A stretch of 64,000 nucleotides of DNA from JABFRJ01 sp963847145 (GTDB lineage: Bacteria > Pseudomonadota > Alphaproteobacteria > Rhizobiales > Hyphomicrobiaceae): contig CAWJYN010000004.1 in NCBI GenBank assembly GCA_963847145.1, positions 723,753 through 787,752 of the forward strand, written 5' to 3'. The translations under genes and the position numbers were made by a program. The notes under the pieces were generated by a model. It did no database searches. It worked only from the letters and a program-made list of their open reading frames with translations, and was not told where the DNA came from. Each line of letters begins with the position of its first letter. Within the stretch, counting starts at the first letter, position 1. Shown here piece by piece: positions 7,616 through 16,492 of this stretch.

Positions 7616-8653
7616 CTATTGTGACCCGTGCCGCTTGCGTGCCAGTGCGGCGCCGGCGCCGAGGGCTTGCAGTTTGGCTTCGGCGACGGCCTTTGGAAAC
7701 GGGGCCAAACCGCAGTTGGTGCAGGCTTGAATGCGCGATTTGTCGGCGTATTTCAGAGCTTCATCAATAGTGGCGGCAACTTGACCGGGCGTTTCGATCT
7801 GGGTCGAGGCGACATCGATGACGCCGACAAGAATTTGCTTGTCGCTCAAATGCCGGATCAGCGACAGCGGCACTTTCGAGCCGGCGGCTTCGAGAGAGAC
7901 CTGCCCGATTTTGCTTTTGTTGAGCGCTGGAAAGATCGTCTCATACTGCCGCCATTGATCGCCGAGCGTTTCCTTCCACTTCACATTGGCTTCGATGCCG
8001 TAGCCATAGCAAATGTGCACGGCGGTGGCGCAGGTCAGGCCAGCGGCCGCGCGTTCCAGGGCCGCGATGCCCCATTCGTTCACGTCGTCCATGAACACGT
8101 TAAACGCTGGTTCGTCGAACTGGATCACGTCGACGCCCGCCGCCTGCAGCGCGCGGGCTTCCTGGTTGAGCACGTCGGCGAAGGCCATCGCCATGTCGGC
8201 GCGGCGGCCATAGTGGCCGTCGGCCACCGTGTCACAGATGGTCATGGGGCCGGGCAGCGTGATCTTGAGGTGGCGTTGAGTATGCGCGCGCACGAACGTG
8301 GCGTCGCCCACATGCACGGGCTTGGGCCGCCCGATGGCGCCGGTGACTGTTGGTACATCCACCACGTAGCGGTTGTTGCGGATGCCCATTTTAGTCTTCT
8401 TCTGCCAGTCGATGCCGGTCAGATGTTCCATGAAGCCGTGCACGAAGTGCATGCGGAACTGCTCGCCGTCGGTGACGATATCGACGCCGGCATCTTCCTG
8501 CGTCTTCAGCCAGACGAGGGCAGCGTCTTGCTTGGCGGCTTGCAGCGCTGCGCCTTCATGCTTCCAAGGCGCCCAGAGTTTTTCAGGTTCGGCCAGCCAC
8601 GCCGGCTTTGGCAAGCTGCCAGCAAGCGTGGCAGGAAACAGCGGCAGAGACAT
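7616..8653 (-). CDS. MetE C-terminal domain-like methyltransferase
   Basis: A 345-residue protein matching only the catalytic C-terminal barrel of cobalamin-independent methionine synthase. The zinc ligands appear as H213 and C215 (HICYGYG), E255 (SLEAAGS) and C311 or C314 (ACTNCGLAPF). It lacks the N-terminal folate-binding barrel of full MetE (about 750 residues), so it is one of the short MetE-like proteins whose methyl donor is often not methyl-folate. It is downstream of an FdrA-like gene by 27 nt, an odd pairing. It could use a corrinoid protein or another thiol methyl donor. The sequence does not decide. Confidence 0.8.
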   Translation of the reverse strand: MSLPLFPATLAGSLPKPAWLAEPEKLWAPWKHEGAALQAAKQDAALVWLKTQEDAGVDIVTDGEQFRMHFVHGFMEHLTGIDWQKKTKMGIRNNRYVVDVPTVTGAIGRPKPVHVGDATFVRAHTQRHLKITLPGPMTICDTVADGHYGRRADMAMAFADVLNQEARALQAAGVDVIQFDEPAFNVFMDDVNEWGIAALERAAAGLTCATAVHICYGYGIEANVKWKETLGDQWRQYETIFPALNKSKIGQVSLEAAGSKVPLSLIRHLSDKQILVGVIDVASTQIETPGQVAATIDEALKYADKSRIQACTNCGLAPFPKAVAEAKLQALGAGAALARKRHGSQ

Positions 8654-8680
8654 CGGGGCAGCTCCAGGAACACGAGGAGA

Positions 8681-10201
8681 CTAGAGGCGTGCCACAGCTT
8701 TGGCCGCGAGTGCTGCGGCGTCGGCGGTAGCGTCGAGGACGAGGAAGCCAGCGGCCTCGAGGGTGCGGCGCTGGCGGGCCGGATTTTGGGCATCGCGCGC
8801 GGTGCCGGTGAGGGCTGCGATCAGAGTTTTGCCGTGTGCGCCGGCGCGCGCGATGGTGCTGGCGATTTCGGCGGACGGATCCGCATGGCCACCAGTGCCG
8901 ATCACCACGTCGAGCAGCACGACGCCGATAGCCGGGTCATTTAACGCGGCTTCGAGAGGCGCCGTGCGCACTGCCGGTTCGATCATCGGATGCGGGCGGC
9001 CTTGGGTGTAGTCGTCATCGCCGAGGTCGAGCAACACATGCGCGCCGGACGTGTCAGGCGCGCCCGCGCCTTTCACGGCAGCGTTGGATGCAACAGGCAG
9101 GCCGGCCTGCAGCAGCACCACTTGGGCTTCCGCACACAAAGTGCCACCGGCAAACAACCCGCGGATCAGTTTGCCTGGCTGCGGCTGCGGCGTGCCGCCG
9201 GCGCGCGGCAGCGTGCGGCCGAGCGCCAGATCGGTTGCGCCGCGCAACGTCGCGCTCGCTTTGGCGTTCGGCGGCAAAGTGTGGCTCGTGCCACCGAGGA
9301 AGCAGAGCGTGCAGGGCTTCTTCGACTGCGCTACGCGGGCCAGAACGATCGCGGCAACGGCATCGGCAGGTGGTTTTGAAATCAGCACGATATGCTGCGT
9401 GGCCGGATCGGCATCCAGCAGATCGAACGCCATCAAAGTCGTGATGGCGCCGACCTCGGCCTTCAGATCGCGGCCGCCAACACCGATTGCATGGCTGATG
9501 CCGCTGCCCGCATTGGCGATCAGACAAGAGACTTCCTGCAGCCCCGTGCCAGATGCGCCGATCAACCCGATCGGCCCGCGCGGGATTGCATTGGCAAAAC
9601 CCAGCGGTGTGCCATTGATGATGGCGGTGCCGCAGTCCGGCCCCATCATCAGCAGGCCGCGTTCACGGGCCAACAGTTTGAGCTCGACTTCCTGCGCGAT
9701 CGGCACATTGTCGGAAAACATCAGCACGTTGAGCCCGCGGCTCAAAGCCTTACGCGCTTCGGCGGCCGCAAAAGCGCCGGGCACCGAGATCAGCACGAGA
9801 TTGGACTGAGGCGCCGCCGCTAGCGCTGCGCGAACGGTCCGCGGTGCCCAGGCAGCTCCGGGAGCACTGGCGGCCTTGGGTGCGTCCAACAAAGCGCGCG
9901 CGGCAGTTAACGCAGCATCCGCGGTCGCTGCATCTTTCGCACGGATGGCGATAACGAGATCGCCGGGTGCGGCAGTCCGGCCGTCGGCATCAAGCACATT
10001 CGCATCGGCCATGATCCGCATGTTCGCCGGCGTGCCCATCATCATGCCGCATTCGGCGACGCCCGCCATGGCCGCCACCGTGCGCGACATACGCATCAAG
10101 GCGACGGAGTCGAGATAGAGACCGCGGCGCACGTCGTTGATGATGGCTGGGCAACTAGCGGCAGGGACTTTGGCGGGCATGCTGGGGGTCCGGATGGTCA
10201 T
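8681..10201 (-). CDS. FdrA-like CoA-ligase-fold protein
   Basis: A 506-residue protein of the succinyl-CoA-synthetase superfamily resembling FdrA. The CoA-binding part includes GPDCGTAIINGTPLGFAN and GASGTGLQEV, with the ligase half after about residue 230. FdrA homologues occur in allantoin/oxamate carbamoyl-transfer loci together with YlbE and YlbF. Those partners are absent here. Its cotranscribed neighbour is a MetE-like protein instead. M8 (MPAKVP) is an alternative start, and no strong ribosome site separates the choices. Biochemical role unknown. Confidence 0.7.
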   Translation of the reverse strand: MTIRTPSMPAKVPAASCPAIINDVRRGLYLDSVALMRMSRTVAAMAGVAECGMMMGTPANMRIMADANVLDADGRTAAPGDLVIAIRAKDAATADAALTAARALLDAPKAASAPGAAWAPRTVRAALAAAPQSNLVLISVPGAFAAAEARKALSRGLNVLMFSDNVPIAQEVELKLLARERGLLMMGPDCGTAIINGTPLGFANAIPRGPIGLIGASGTGLQEVSCLIANAGSGISHAIGVGGRDLKAEVGAITTLMAFDLLDADPATQHIVLISKPPADAVAAIVLARVAQSKKPCTLCFLGGTSHTLPPNAKASATLRGATDLALGRTLPRAGGTPQPQPGKLIRGLFAGGTLCAEAQVVLLQAGLPVASNAAVKGAGAPDTSGAHVLLDLGDDDYTQGRPHPMIEPAVRTAPLEAALNDPAIGVVLLDVVIGTGGHADPSAEIASTIARAGAHGKTLIAALTGTARDAQNPARQRRTLEAAGFLVLDATADAAALAAKAVARL

Positions 10202-10314
10202 AGGCGCTCAGGTGGCGATGCTTCTACGACAGGCGCGGCCAAAGTACGAGAGGACGGTGCGCATCGGTCAAATGGGCTGCTCTCACGCCGCTCCGCCGCC
10301 GTTCACGCGCCACA

Positions 10315-10353
10315 CTGGCCACCTCTGGCCACCTCTGCCCACCTCTGGCCACC
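10315..10353. repeat. 10-bp tandem repeat, about 3.9 copies
   Basis: CTGGCCACCT is repeated head to tail at 10315, 10325, 10335 (one mismatch) and 10345 in the divergent gap between fdrA-like and secG genes. It may be simple slippage. No function is visible. Confidence 0.75.
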
Positions 10354-10437
10354 CGCCACGTGCTGGTGTAAGACGCAGCCAATTCAGGGTGCCAGCTGCG
10401 CCCTGCGCGAGACAGCCAGCCGCAGAAAGCGAGCGCC

Positions 10438-10854
10438 ATGCAGACCCTGCAACCCGTTCTTTTGGTCATCCACATGATGATCGCAGCCGCCCTTGTGGGC
10501 GTCGTTCTCGTTCAGCGTTCGGAAGGCGGTGCATTGGGGATCGGCGGCGGCGGGTTCATGACCGGCCGGGGCGCGGCCAATGCGCTGACGCGGCTGACGA
10601 CCTATCTTGGCGCCGGGTTCTTCGCGACGTCGATCGCGCTGGCGCTGATGGCCAACCACATGAATGCCGAGCGGTCGTTGCTCGAAACGCCCGCTGCACC
10701 AGTATCAGCACCGGCAACGCCCGGCTCGCCGTCGGCCACGACCAATGCGCCTGCAGCGCCTGGCGCGCCGCCCGCGCGTGGCGGTGTGCTCGACAAGCTG
10801 CAGCAGCCGGGTGGTGGCCAGGCGCCGGCGCCCCGCGCCCCGCAGGGGCAATAG
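10438..10854 (+). CDS. secG: Preprotein translocase subunit SecG
   Basis: A 138-residue two-helix inner-membrane subunit of the SecYEG translocon. Helix one is at residues 4-23 and helix two at 54-71. Between them is the family motif VVLVQRSEGGALGIGGG, which ends in FMTGRGAAN. A Pro/Ala-rich cytoplasmic tail (residues 80-138) extends beyond the minimal SecG length of about 75, as is common in alphaproteobacteria. The stop codon falls inside the first unit of a 26-bp tandem repeat. Confidence 0.92.
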   Translation: MQTLQPVLLVIHMMIAAALVGVVLVQRSEGGALGIGGGGFMTGRGAANALTRLTTYLGAGFFATSIALALMANHMNAERSLLETPAAPVSAPATPGSPSATTNAPAAPGAPPARGGVLDKLQQPGGGQAPAPRAPQGQ

Positions 10855-10946
10855 AACCGAGCGCCCCGCAGGGGCAATAGAACCGAGCGCCCCGCAGGGG
10901 CAATAGAACCGAGCGCCCCGCAGGGGCAATAGAACCGAGCGCCCCG
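10835..10946. repeat. 26-bp tandem repeat, 4.3 identical copies
   Basis: Four exact copies start at 10835, 10861, 10887 and 10913, with a fifth truncated after 8 nt at 10946. Each unit contains the small palindrome GCCCCGCAGGGGC and the end of the secG reading frame (CAATAG). The first unit encodes the last residues and stop codon of SecG, so the array seems to have grown from the gene's 3' end. Confidence 0.95.
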
Positions 10947-11079
10947 GTAACGGCAAAAACCGCACCACCGCCATTCACCGTGTGGTCTGAATTCGATGGC
11001 ACGGTGTTGCCGGGTGGGGGCATCAGCGCCTACACCCCTGATGGGCCGCCCGCCGATGGCTGCGGCCCCGCGACCCTGA

Positions 11080-11958
11080 GTGGCCACACCCGCCGTGCAC
11101 CCTTCGCTCCCTGACTGCCGTCCCGCGATCCGGAATAAGGGCGCCGCCGCTTGGCTGTTGGCCGCCGCGGTGCTGGCCGGACCCAGCGGCGCGCTGGCCG
11201 CCAAACCCGTCCAGACGGCCCAAACTGTCCCGGCCGCCCCGGCTCCAGCCACGCCGCCAACGCCCACAGCCGCACCCACGCCCCCCGCCGCCATGACGAT
11301 GGCGACTTTCCTCGACCGCCTGATGATGGCTGAATTGAGTGGCCGCGACGATGCCCGCAACCCGTTGTCGACGGCGGTCGGTCCGTACCAGTTCATCGAG
11401 AGCACCTGGCTTGACCTTGCCCGCCGGATCTTCGCCGTCGAAACCCAGGCCATGACCCCAGCGCAAGTCCTGGCGCTCCGCACCGACCGTGGCTTCGCCC
11501 GCCGCGCCGCCGAGGCCTACACCAAGGACAATGCCGCCAGCCTCAAGGCAGCCGGATTTGATGCGACCTTCCCGCATCTCCGGCTCGCTTTCCTGCTTGG
11601 CCCGCAGGGCGCCGTCCGGGTCCTGCAGGCGGCCCCCGAGACGCGTGTCACACTGCTGCTTGGTCCTGCCGTCGCCCGCGCCAACCCGTTCATGTACGGC
11701 ATGACGGCGGCCGGCCTCGCCGCCCGCGCCGCCCGCGATCTCGATGTGCCCCGCGCCACCGCGGCTGGCATCGCTGCCGGTGATATCCCACCGCTCGTGC
11801 CTGGAGCCACGCCAGTCAAGCCGCGCGGCCCCCGTGTCGTCGTTCGCTGCAATCTCGACTTGCCGGCCTGCCGCCGTTGGCAAACGCTAGCCATTGCTAG
11901 ACTACCGGCCGAGAAGGCCGTTCTGAGGAAGCAGAGCGCTGCCGCCAAGGTGCGCTAG
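11080..11958 (+). CDS. Putative exported lytic transglycosylase-like protein
   Basis: A 292-residue protein starting at GTG 11080. An N-terminal hydrophobic segment (about residues 22-40) ends in LAA and looks like a signal peptide. A Pro/Thr-rich linker follows. Residues 75-125 carry an SLT-like core: a candidate catalytic Glu in MAELSGRDDARNPLSTAVG followed by YQFIESTWLDL, as in soluble transglycosylases (E-S-G ... GxxQF...TW). It probably cleaves peptidoglycan in the periplasm. An L,D-transpeptidase gene lies convergently just downstream. The exact start is uncertain. Confidence 0.65.
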   Translation: MATPAVHPSLPDCRPAIRNKGAAAWLLAAAVLAGPSGALAAKPVQTAQTVPAAPAPATPPTPTAAPTPPAAMTMATFLDRLMMAELSGRDDARNPLSTAVGPYQFIESTWLDLARRIFAVETQAMTPAQVLALRTDRGFARRAAEAYTKDNAASLKAAGFDATFPHLRLAFLLGPQGAVRVLQAAPETRVTLLLGPAVARANPFMYGMTAAGLAARAARDLDVPRATAAGIAAGDIPPLVPGATPVKPRGPRVVVRCNLDLPACRRWQTLAIARLPAEKAVLRKQSAAAKVR

Positions 11959-12069
11959 AAACCGCCTTGCGCCGGCTGCTGGCCGGCATCTGCTGCCCTC
12001 CTGCCCCAAATGCACAAGGGGCCCGCGTTGCCGCCGGCCCCTTGAAACGAACTCACTTGCCGCGAGATG

Positions 12070-12780
12070 TCACTCGCCCTGCGTGGCTGCCGTCCGGGCC
12101 GGTGAGCGGCGCGCCTGCATGGGGCGCAGATAGTTCTTCCTCGGCTTGGCTTCCTGCGTAACATCCGCCTCGGTTGCCGCCATCGCCACGCCGGTCGGGA
12201 ATTTCTGCCATGTCACCGTCACCCGGGCGCCGACGTTGATGCGCGGATACAGATCCAGCACATCCTGATTATACATCCGCACGCAGCCCTTCGACACGGC
12301 CGCGCCGATGGTCCAAGGCGCATCGGTGCCATGGATGCGATACGCACTGGCGCCGAGGTACAAAGCGCGCACGCCCAGCGGGTTCATCGGATGGCCACCC
12401 GGCACCCAGGACGGCAGGCGCGGATTTTCAGCGCGCATCGTCGGGGTCGGGGTCCACGACGGGTTTTCGCGCTTTGAACTCACCGAGGTGACACCCTGCC
12501 AGCGGCTCTGTTCGCGCGGAATGGCGATCGGATAGGCCGACGCCGTGCCCGCGCTGGTGACGTGATACAGGCGGCGGTCGCCAAAGCTCACCACCACTTC
12601 GCCGGGCCTAAAACTCGTCGGGAACCGCACGGTCTGTTTGCCAGCGCCGCCAAACGTCTGGCTGCCGCCCCAGTCCCAGAACACCGACTGCGCCTGCGCG
12701 GCAGGCGTCATGGCTATCGCCGCGCCCAAGCCCAGCACTGCCGCCGCCATATGGCGTACTTTCAAGCTCTGACCGATCAT
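12070..12780 (-). CDS. L,D-transpeptidase (YkuD domain), exported
   Basis: A 236-residue protein from ATG 12780. The signal peptide ends near AAQAQS (residue 31). The YkuD catalytic motif is complete: H150-G-T, then S163, G165, C166 and R168 in SKGCVRM. It forms 3-3 peptidoglycan cross-links or attaches proteins to peptidoglycan. The open frame runs on to 13119, but that part is Arg-rich and not protein-like. It is closely related in plan to the paralogue at 18158. Confidence 0.88.
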   Translation of the reverse strand: MIGQSLKVRHMAAAVLGLGAAIAMTPAAQAQSVFWDWGGSQTFGGAGKQTVRFPTSFRPGEVVVSFGDRRLYHVTSAGTASAYPIAIPREQSRWQGVTSVSSKRENPSWTPTPTMRAENPRLPSWVPGGHPMNPLGVRALYLGASAYRIHGTDAPWTIGAAVSKGCVRMYNQDVLDLYPRINVGARVTVTWQKFPTGVAMAATEADVTQEAKPRKNYLRPMQARRSPARTAATQGE

Positions 12781-13244
12781 CCGTCTTGCTCCGTTGCTGG
12801 CTTTCGTTGGCCACGCGGGGTTGCTCCCCCGTCGCAGCGTCTTTGGCCGACCTCGGGCCGGACCGCTGGCACCGGAGCCCGTTCCCAGGTTCCTTGCACA
12901 GCACCGACCTTGGCGCTTTTTGGTCAACAGTTCCTTAGCGGCCGCATCAAAATCTAACGTTTCGTTGAGCCACCGCGCCTTATCGGTTGCCACGGCCAGC
13001 CGCGGACGGCAACGGGCGCGCAAGCACACTCCACTGGCAATCGCACGATTCCCGCTGCGGTGAACACCGCTCCGTGCCAAATCCGCCACAGGTTCGGGTG
13101 CGGCATCATGGCGGTGCAAGCCTGCTGAGGCATGGCCGTGGCGCCGCCATTAACTTCATCCACGGGTTGCGCTTCCTGTTTTGGCCCGTTGTGTTATAGT
13201 TCGACTTGGAGGGTGTGCCAGACCTGAACGGGATCGCACACCGC
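12781..13244. other. Intergenic region between ldt and the tail protein gene
   Basis: No gene or RNA recognised in 464 nt. It must hold the divergent promoters. The only AT-leaning stretch is GTTGTGTTATAGTTC near 13188-13202. Confidence 0.4.
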
Positions 13245-15224
13245 ATGGATACGTCGCCTAATCTTGGCCTGCCCTATCTGGCGGCCGCCCAGTCGCAAAA
13301 GCACGTGACGCACAACGAGGCGTTGCGGCAGCTTGATGCGCTCGTCCAGATCAGCGTGGCGAGCCGTGTCGTCACCGCCCCGCAAGCCACGCCGGCTGAC
13401 GGCGTCCGTTACATTGTGCCCGCTGGCGCCACCGGCGTTTGGACCGGCCATGCACAGCAGCTCGCCGCCTTCCAAGACGGCGCCTGGGCCTTCTTCACCG
13501 CTATCGCCGGCTGGCTCGTTTGGATCACCGGCGAGGCGACGCTCGTGGTGTTCGATGGCACCCAGTGGACACAGGCCAACCCGGCCACCAGCCTCAATCC
13601 GGCAGCCCTCGTCGGCATCAACACCTCAGCCGATACAACCAACCGCTTGGCGGTCAAAAGTCCGGCCACGTTGCTCGATAACACTGGCAATGGCCATCAA
13701 CTGAAGATCAACAAAGCCGCCGCAGCCGACACCGCCAGCCTGCTCTTCCAGAACGCCTATTCCGGCCGCGCCGAATTGGGTCTGGCTGGTGACGACAACG
13801 TCCACGTCAAGGTCAGCGCCGACGGCACCACGTGGCACGAGTCACTGATGATCGATCGCGCCACCGGCGTGGTCAGCTTCCCCTCGGGCGCCAATGGCGC
13901 TCAAGGCCCCGTGGGTCCTGCCGGGCCGGCTGGTCCCCAAGGTGCTGCAGGTGCCAACGGCCCCGGCGTCGCCAGCGGCGGCACCGCCGGCCAACTGTTG
14001 ACCAAAGCCAGCGCCACCGCTTTCGACACGGCTTGGTCGTCAACATTGCCGCTGCTCGGCATCAACGCCACCGCCGACGCAACCAACAAGTTCTCGGTCG
14101 CCGCTGCCGCCTCGCTGTTCAATCACGCCGGCAACGGCCATCAGATCAAGCTCAACAAGAGCGCCGCCGCTGATACCGCCAGCTTTCTCTGCCAAAGCAA
14201 CTTTTCCGGCCGTGCTGAATTCGGCAATACCGGCGACGACAACTTCCACATCAAAGTCAGCGCCGACGGCACCACGTGGAAAGATGCGCTCGTCGTCAAC
14301 GCCGCCACTGGCGTGGTCGCGCATGCCTTCGGTGCCACCGGCATCACACCCGCGGGCAGCACCGGCCAGCTGCAGGTCAACACTGCCGGTGCCCTCGCTG
14401 CCGCCAACGTCTTCGCCGCCGGCAACGTCATGGAGCTCTACAATGGCGGCACTGCAGCCGCGCCTGTCGCACAAAAGCTGGCCACCTATAACTTCCGCGT
14501 CTCCGCCAGCGACTATGAGCGCGGCGTACTCGACTGGCAGACGTCGGCTAACGTGCTGCGCATCGGCACCGAAGCCGCCGGCACCGGCCTCGCGCGTAAC
14601 ATTTCGCTCGTCGGTGGCAACGTCGGCATTGGCGCCACCGTCTGGCCCGGCGCGCTCACCATCCAGAAGGATATCGCCACCACAAACACGGCTGCGCTCG
14701 CTATCCTTGGTGTCGGCGTCGCCGCCGTTACGGCATCGGGCGGCGCAGCCATCAGCGTCAACGTCGCGGCGGCGTTTACGGGCAGCCTGCTGGAACTGCG
14801 CCAGAACGGTACGTTGCGCACCAGCATCTCCGCGGGCGGCACGATGTCCACCACCAGCGTCGGCAACACGGCGAGTGCCAGCAATGCCTTCATCGCGCTG
14901 AACACCACCGGTCTCGTGCTGTCGCGCAACATCGCCGACGCCAACCCCGCCGTCATCCTCCAGCAGCAAAGCGCCACCAGCACCGGCGACATCGTCCAAT
15001 TCAAGAACAACACCGCAACGGCCGTCATGACGGTCGGCCAGAACGGCAATGTCGGCATCGGTGCCAGCGCCACCTTCGGTGCCGGCGCTGGTGTCATCGG
15101 ACTCAAAACCGCGACGACACTGCCAACGGTCAATCCCACCAACGGCGGCATCCTCTATGTCGACGCCGGCGCCCTTAAGTACCGCGGCACCTCCGGCACC
15201 ATCACCACCATCGCCGCCGCTTAG
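13245..15224 (+). CDS. DUF2793 phage-tail-like protein with collagen-like linker
   Basis: A 659-residue protein from ATG 13245. The open frame reaches TTG 13206, but protein similarity starts at MDTSPNLGLPYLAAAQSQKH, the hallmark of DUF2793 proteins of phage and gene-transfer-agent tails. The N-terminal DUF2793 domain spans about residues 1-115. A roughly 85-residue module occurs twice (about 125-210 and 265-350). The two copies are separated by a short collagen-like Gly-X-Y stretch (GPVGPAGPAGPQGAAGANGP). The C-terminal half is Ala/Thr/Gly-rich, beta-repeat-like fibre sequence ending NGGILYVDAGALKYRGTSGT, a common tail-fibre ending. No other tail genes are nearby. Confidence 0.85.
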   Translation: MDTSPNLGLPYLAAAQSQKHVTHNEALRQLDALVQISVASRVVTAPQATPADGVRYIVPAGATGVWTGHAQQLAAFQDGAWAFFTAIAGWLVWITGEATLVVFDGTQWTQANPATSLNPAALVGINTSADTTNRLAVKSPATLLDNTGNGHQLKINKAAAADTASLLFQNAYSGRAELGLAGDDNVHVKVSADGTTWHESLMIDRATGVVSFPSGANGAQGPVGPAGPAGPQGAAGANGPGVASGGTAGQLLTKASATAFDTAWSSTLPLLGINATADATNKFSVAAAASLFNHAGNGHQIKLNKSAAADTASFLCQSNFSGRAEFGNTGDDNFHIKVSADGTTWKDALVVNAATGVVAHAFGATGITPAGSTGQLQVNTAGALAAANVFAAGNVMELYNGGTAAAPVAQKLATYNFRVSASDYERGVLDWQTSANVLRIGTEAAGTGLARNISLVGGNVGIGATVWPGALTIQKDIATTNTAALAILGVGVAAVTASGGAAISVNVAAAFTGSLLELRQNGTLRTSISAGGTMSTTSVGNTASASNAFIALNTTGLVLSRNIADANPAVILQQQSATSTGDIVQFKNNTATAVMTVGQNGNVGIGASATFGAGAGVIGLKTATTLPTVNPTNGGILYVDAGALKYRGTSGTITTIAAA

Positions 15225-15228
15225 AGTG

Positions 15229-15288
15229 CTTCCGGGAAAAGCATGCCCTCGGACTTGATCCGGGGGTGCGCAGCGGTTTTCCCGGAAG
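15229..15288. repeat. 60-bp intergenic palindromic element
   Basis: Perfect 12-bp termini CTTCCGGGAAAA (15229-15240) and TTTTCCCGGAAG (15277-15288) enclose GCATGCCCTCGGACTTGATC. The core resembles a dispersed intergenic element I recall from Bradyrhizobium and relatives. It starts 5 nt after the DUF2793 stop and can serve as its terminator. Confidence 0.75.
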
Positions 15289-15326
15289 GTCACGACCAAA
15301 CAAAGAGCTAGGGTCGCTCCCCGATT

Positions 15327-15378
15327 CCAGAAAGAGCGGCCAGAAAGAGCGGCCAGAAAGAGCGGCCAGAAAGAGCGG
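15327..15378. repeat. 13-bp tandem repeat, four copies
   Basis: CCAGAAAGAGCGG is repeated exactly four times. The array is bracketed by AGGGTCG (15310-15316) and CGACCCT (15380-15386), which can pair and present the repeats in a loop. Confidence 0.9.
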
Positions 15379-15492
15379 AACGACCCTGATCGGCGCTGTG
15401 GGGCCAGACCCATGGCGCTGAACCCAAGCAAACCGTCGCCACACCAGCCCAACCGGCAGCCCCCAGCTGCCCCCCATATACAGCGAGCGCCC

Positions 15493-15801
15493 ATGATCTT
15501 CGACCTCTCCAAACCCCTGCTCGATCGCGCTGGCCACGCGCTCGCAGACGCCCACGGCCCCGTCATGCTCGCGACCATTATCGCCACCGCGCTTGATACC
15601 GTTGCGAGCGACAAAGACCCGCTGACCGGGTCCGAAAAAATGCGCCGCTATCGTCTTGCCAGCCGCATCCTGGACGCGCCCAGCGCGGCCCCTTTGACGC
15701 TCGAAGAGGCCGCGCTATGCAAAACCCTGGTCGGCGACGGCTACGGCCCGCTTATCGTCGGCCAGGTATGGTCCGTTCTCGAGCCCGACTTTGTCTCGTA
15801 A
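15493..15801 (+). CDS. Small phage-type hypothetical protein
   Basis: A 102-residue protein from ATG 15493. The C-terminal half (EKMRRYRLASRI ... LTLEEAALCKTLVG ... YGPLIVGQVWSVLE) resembles small proteins of unknown function encoded near tail genes in tailed phages, as far as I recall. Its position after the DUF2793 gene supports a shared prophage or gene-transfer-agent origin. No signal peptide or membrane segment. Function unknown. Confidence 0.65.
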   Translation: MIFDLSKPLLDRAGHALADAHGPVMLATIIATALDTVASDKDPLTGSEKMRRYRLASRILDAPSAAPLTLEEAALCKTLVGDGYGPLIVGQVWSVLEPDFVS

Positions 15802-15948
15802 TGCGGCAGCGCCCGTGGCTCATCACGGCATACATCAACAGGCTCTCTCAATCCGATTGCCTGCGCGTCACTTCCGTCTACAAGGTGGCATCAAGTCGTC
15901 CCGCGGGCGGCGCGCCAGCCTGTGAGACCAGTCTGTGAGTTGTCACCC

Positions 15949-16479
15949 ATGCCCCAGATCCACATTTGCTCACTCAAGATGGTCGAGCCGTTGGCTGACG
16001 AGATCAAGCCGAGCCATGTGCTCAGCCTGCTTGGTGGCATCACGCCGTTTCCGCAGACGCCGAAAGGCATCGACCCGCGCAATCATCTCAAGCTCACCTT
16101 GGCCGATATTGCCGAGCCGCAAGAGGGGATGATCCATCCCGGCGAAGACCACGTCCGCAGGGTGATCGAATTTGCCGAACGCTGGGCCAACGAGGGCGGC
16201 ACCAAGCAACCCATCGTCGTGCATTGTTTCGCCGGTATCAGCCGCTCGACGGCAAGCGCGCTGACGATCGCCTGCATGCTGCGGCCCAAAACCGCGGAAA
16301 CAGCTTTCACGGCAGCATTGCGCAGCGCCTCCGGGAGCGCGCAACCCAATGCCCTGATGATTGCGCACGCTGACCGTCTGCTCGGCCGCAACGGACGCCT
16401 CGTCGCCGCTGTCGAAGAGATGAGCCTTGCGGACTTTTCCAAGGCCGGCCAGCCATTCGTGCTGCCGCTGAACCTGTGA
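15949..16479 (+). CDS. Protein-tyrosine/dual-specificity phosphatase-like protein
   Basis: A 176-residue cytosolic protein from ATG 15949. It contains the cysteine phosphatase P-loop HCFAGISRS at residues 92-100, with nucleophile C93 and phosphate-binding R99. A general-acid Asp could be in the stretch LADIAEPQEG (51-60). The family is widespread in Hyphomicrobiales, with substrates mostly unknown. The upstream frame to 15922 lacks a better start. Confidence 0.83.
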   Translation: MPQIHICSLKMVEPLADEIKPSHVLSLLGGITPFPQTPKGIDPRNHLKLTLADIAEPQEGMIHPGEDHVRRVIEFAERWANEGGTKQPIVVHCFAGISRSTASALTIACMLRPKTAETAFTAALRSASGSAQPNALMIAHADRLLGRNGRLVAAVEEMSLADFSKAGQPFVLPLNL

Positions 16480-16492
16480 TGGCTGCAAACTC

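Noticed and set aside
10835..10946. CRISPR array
   Set aside because: The 26-bp units are contiguous with no spacers and begin inside secG.
14040..15614. A 524-codon open frame antisense to the DUF2793 gene
   Set aside because: It has Gly/Asp/Arg-rich composition, no recognisable domain, and crosses two repeat elements. It is a shadow of the GC-rich sense gene.
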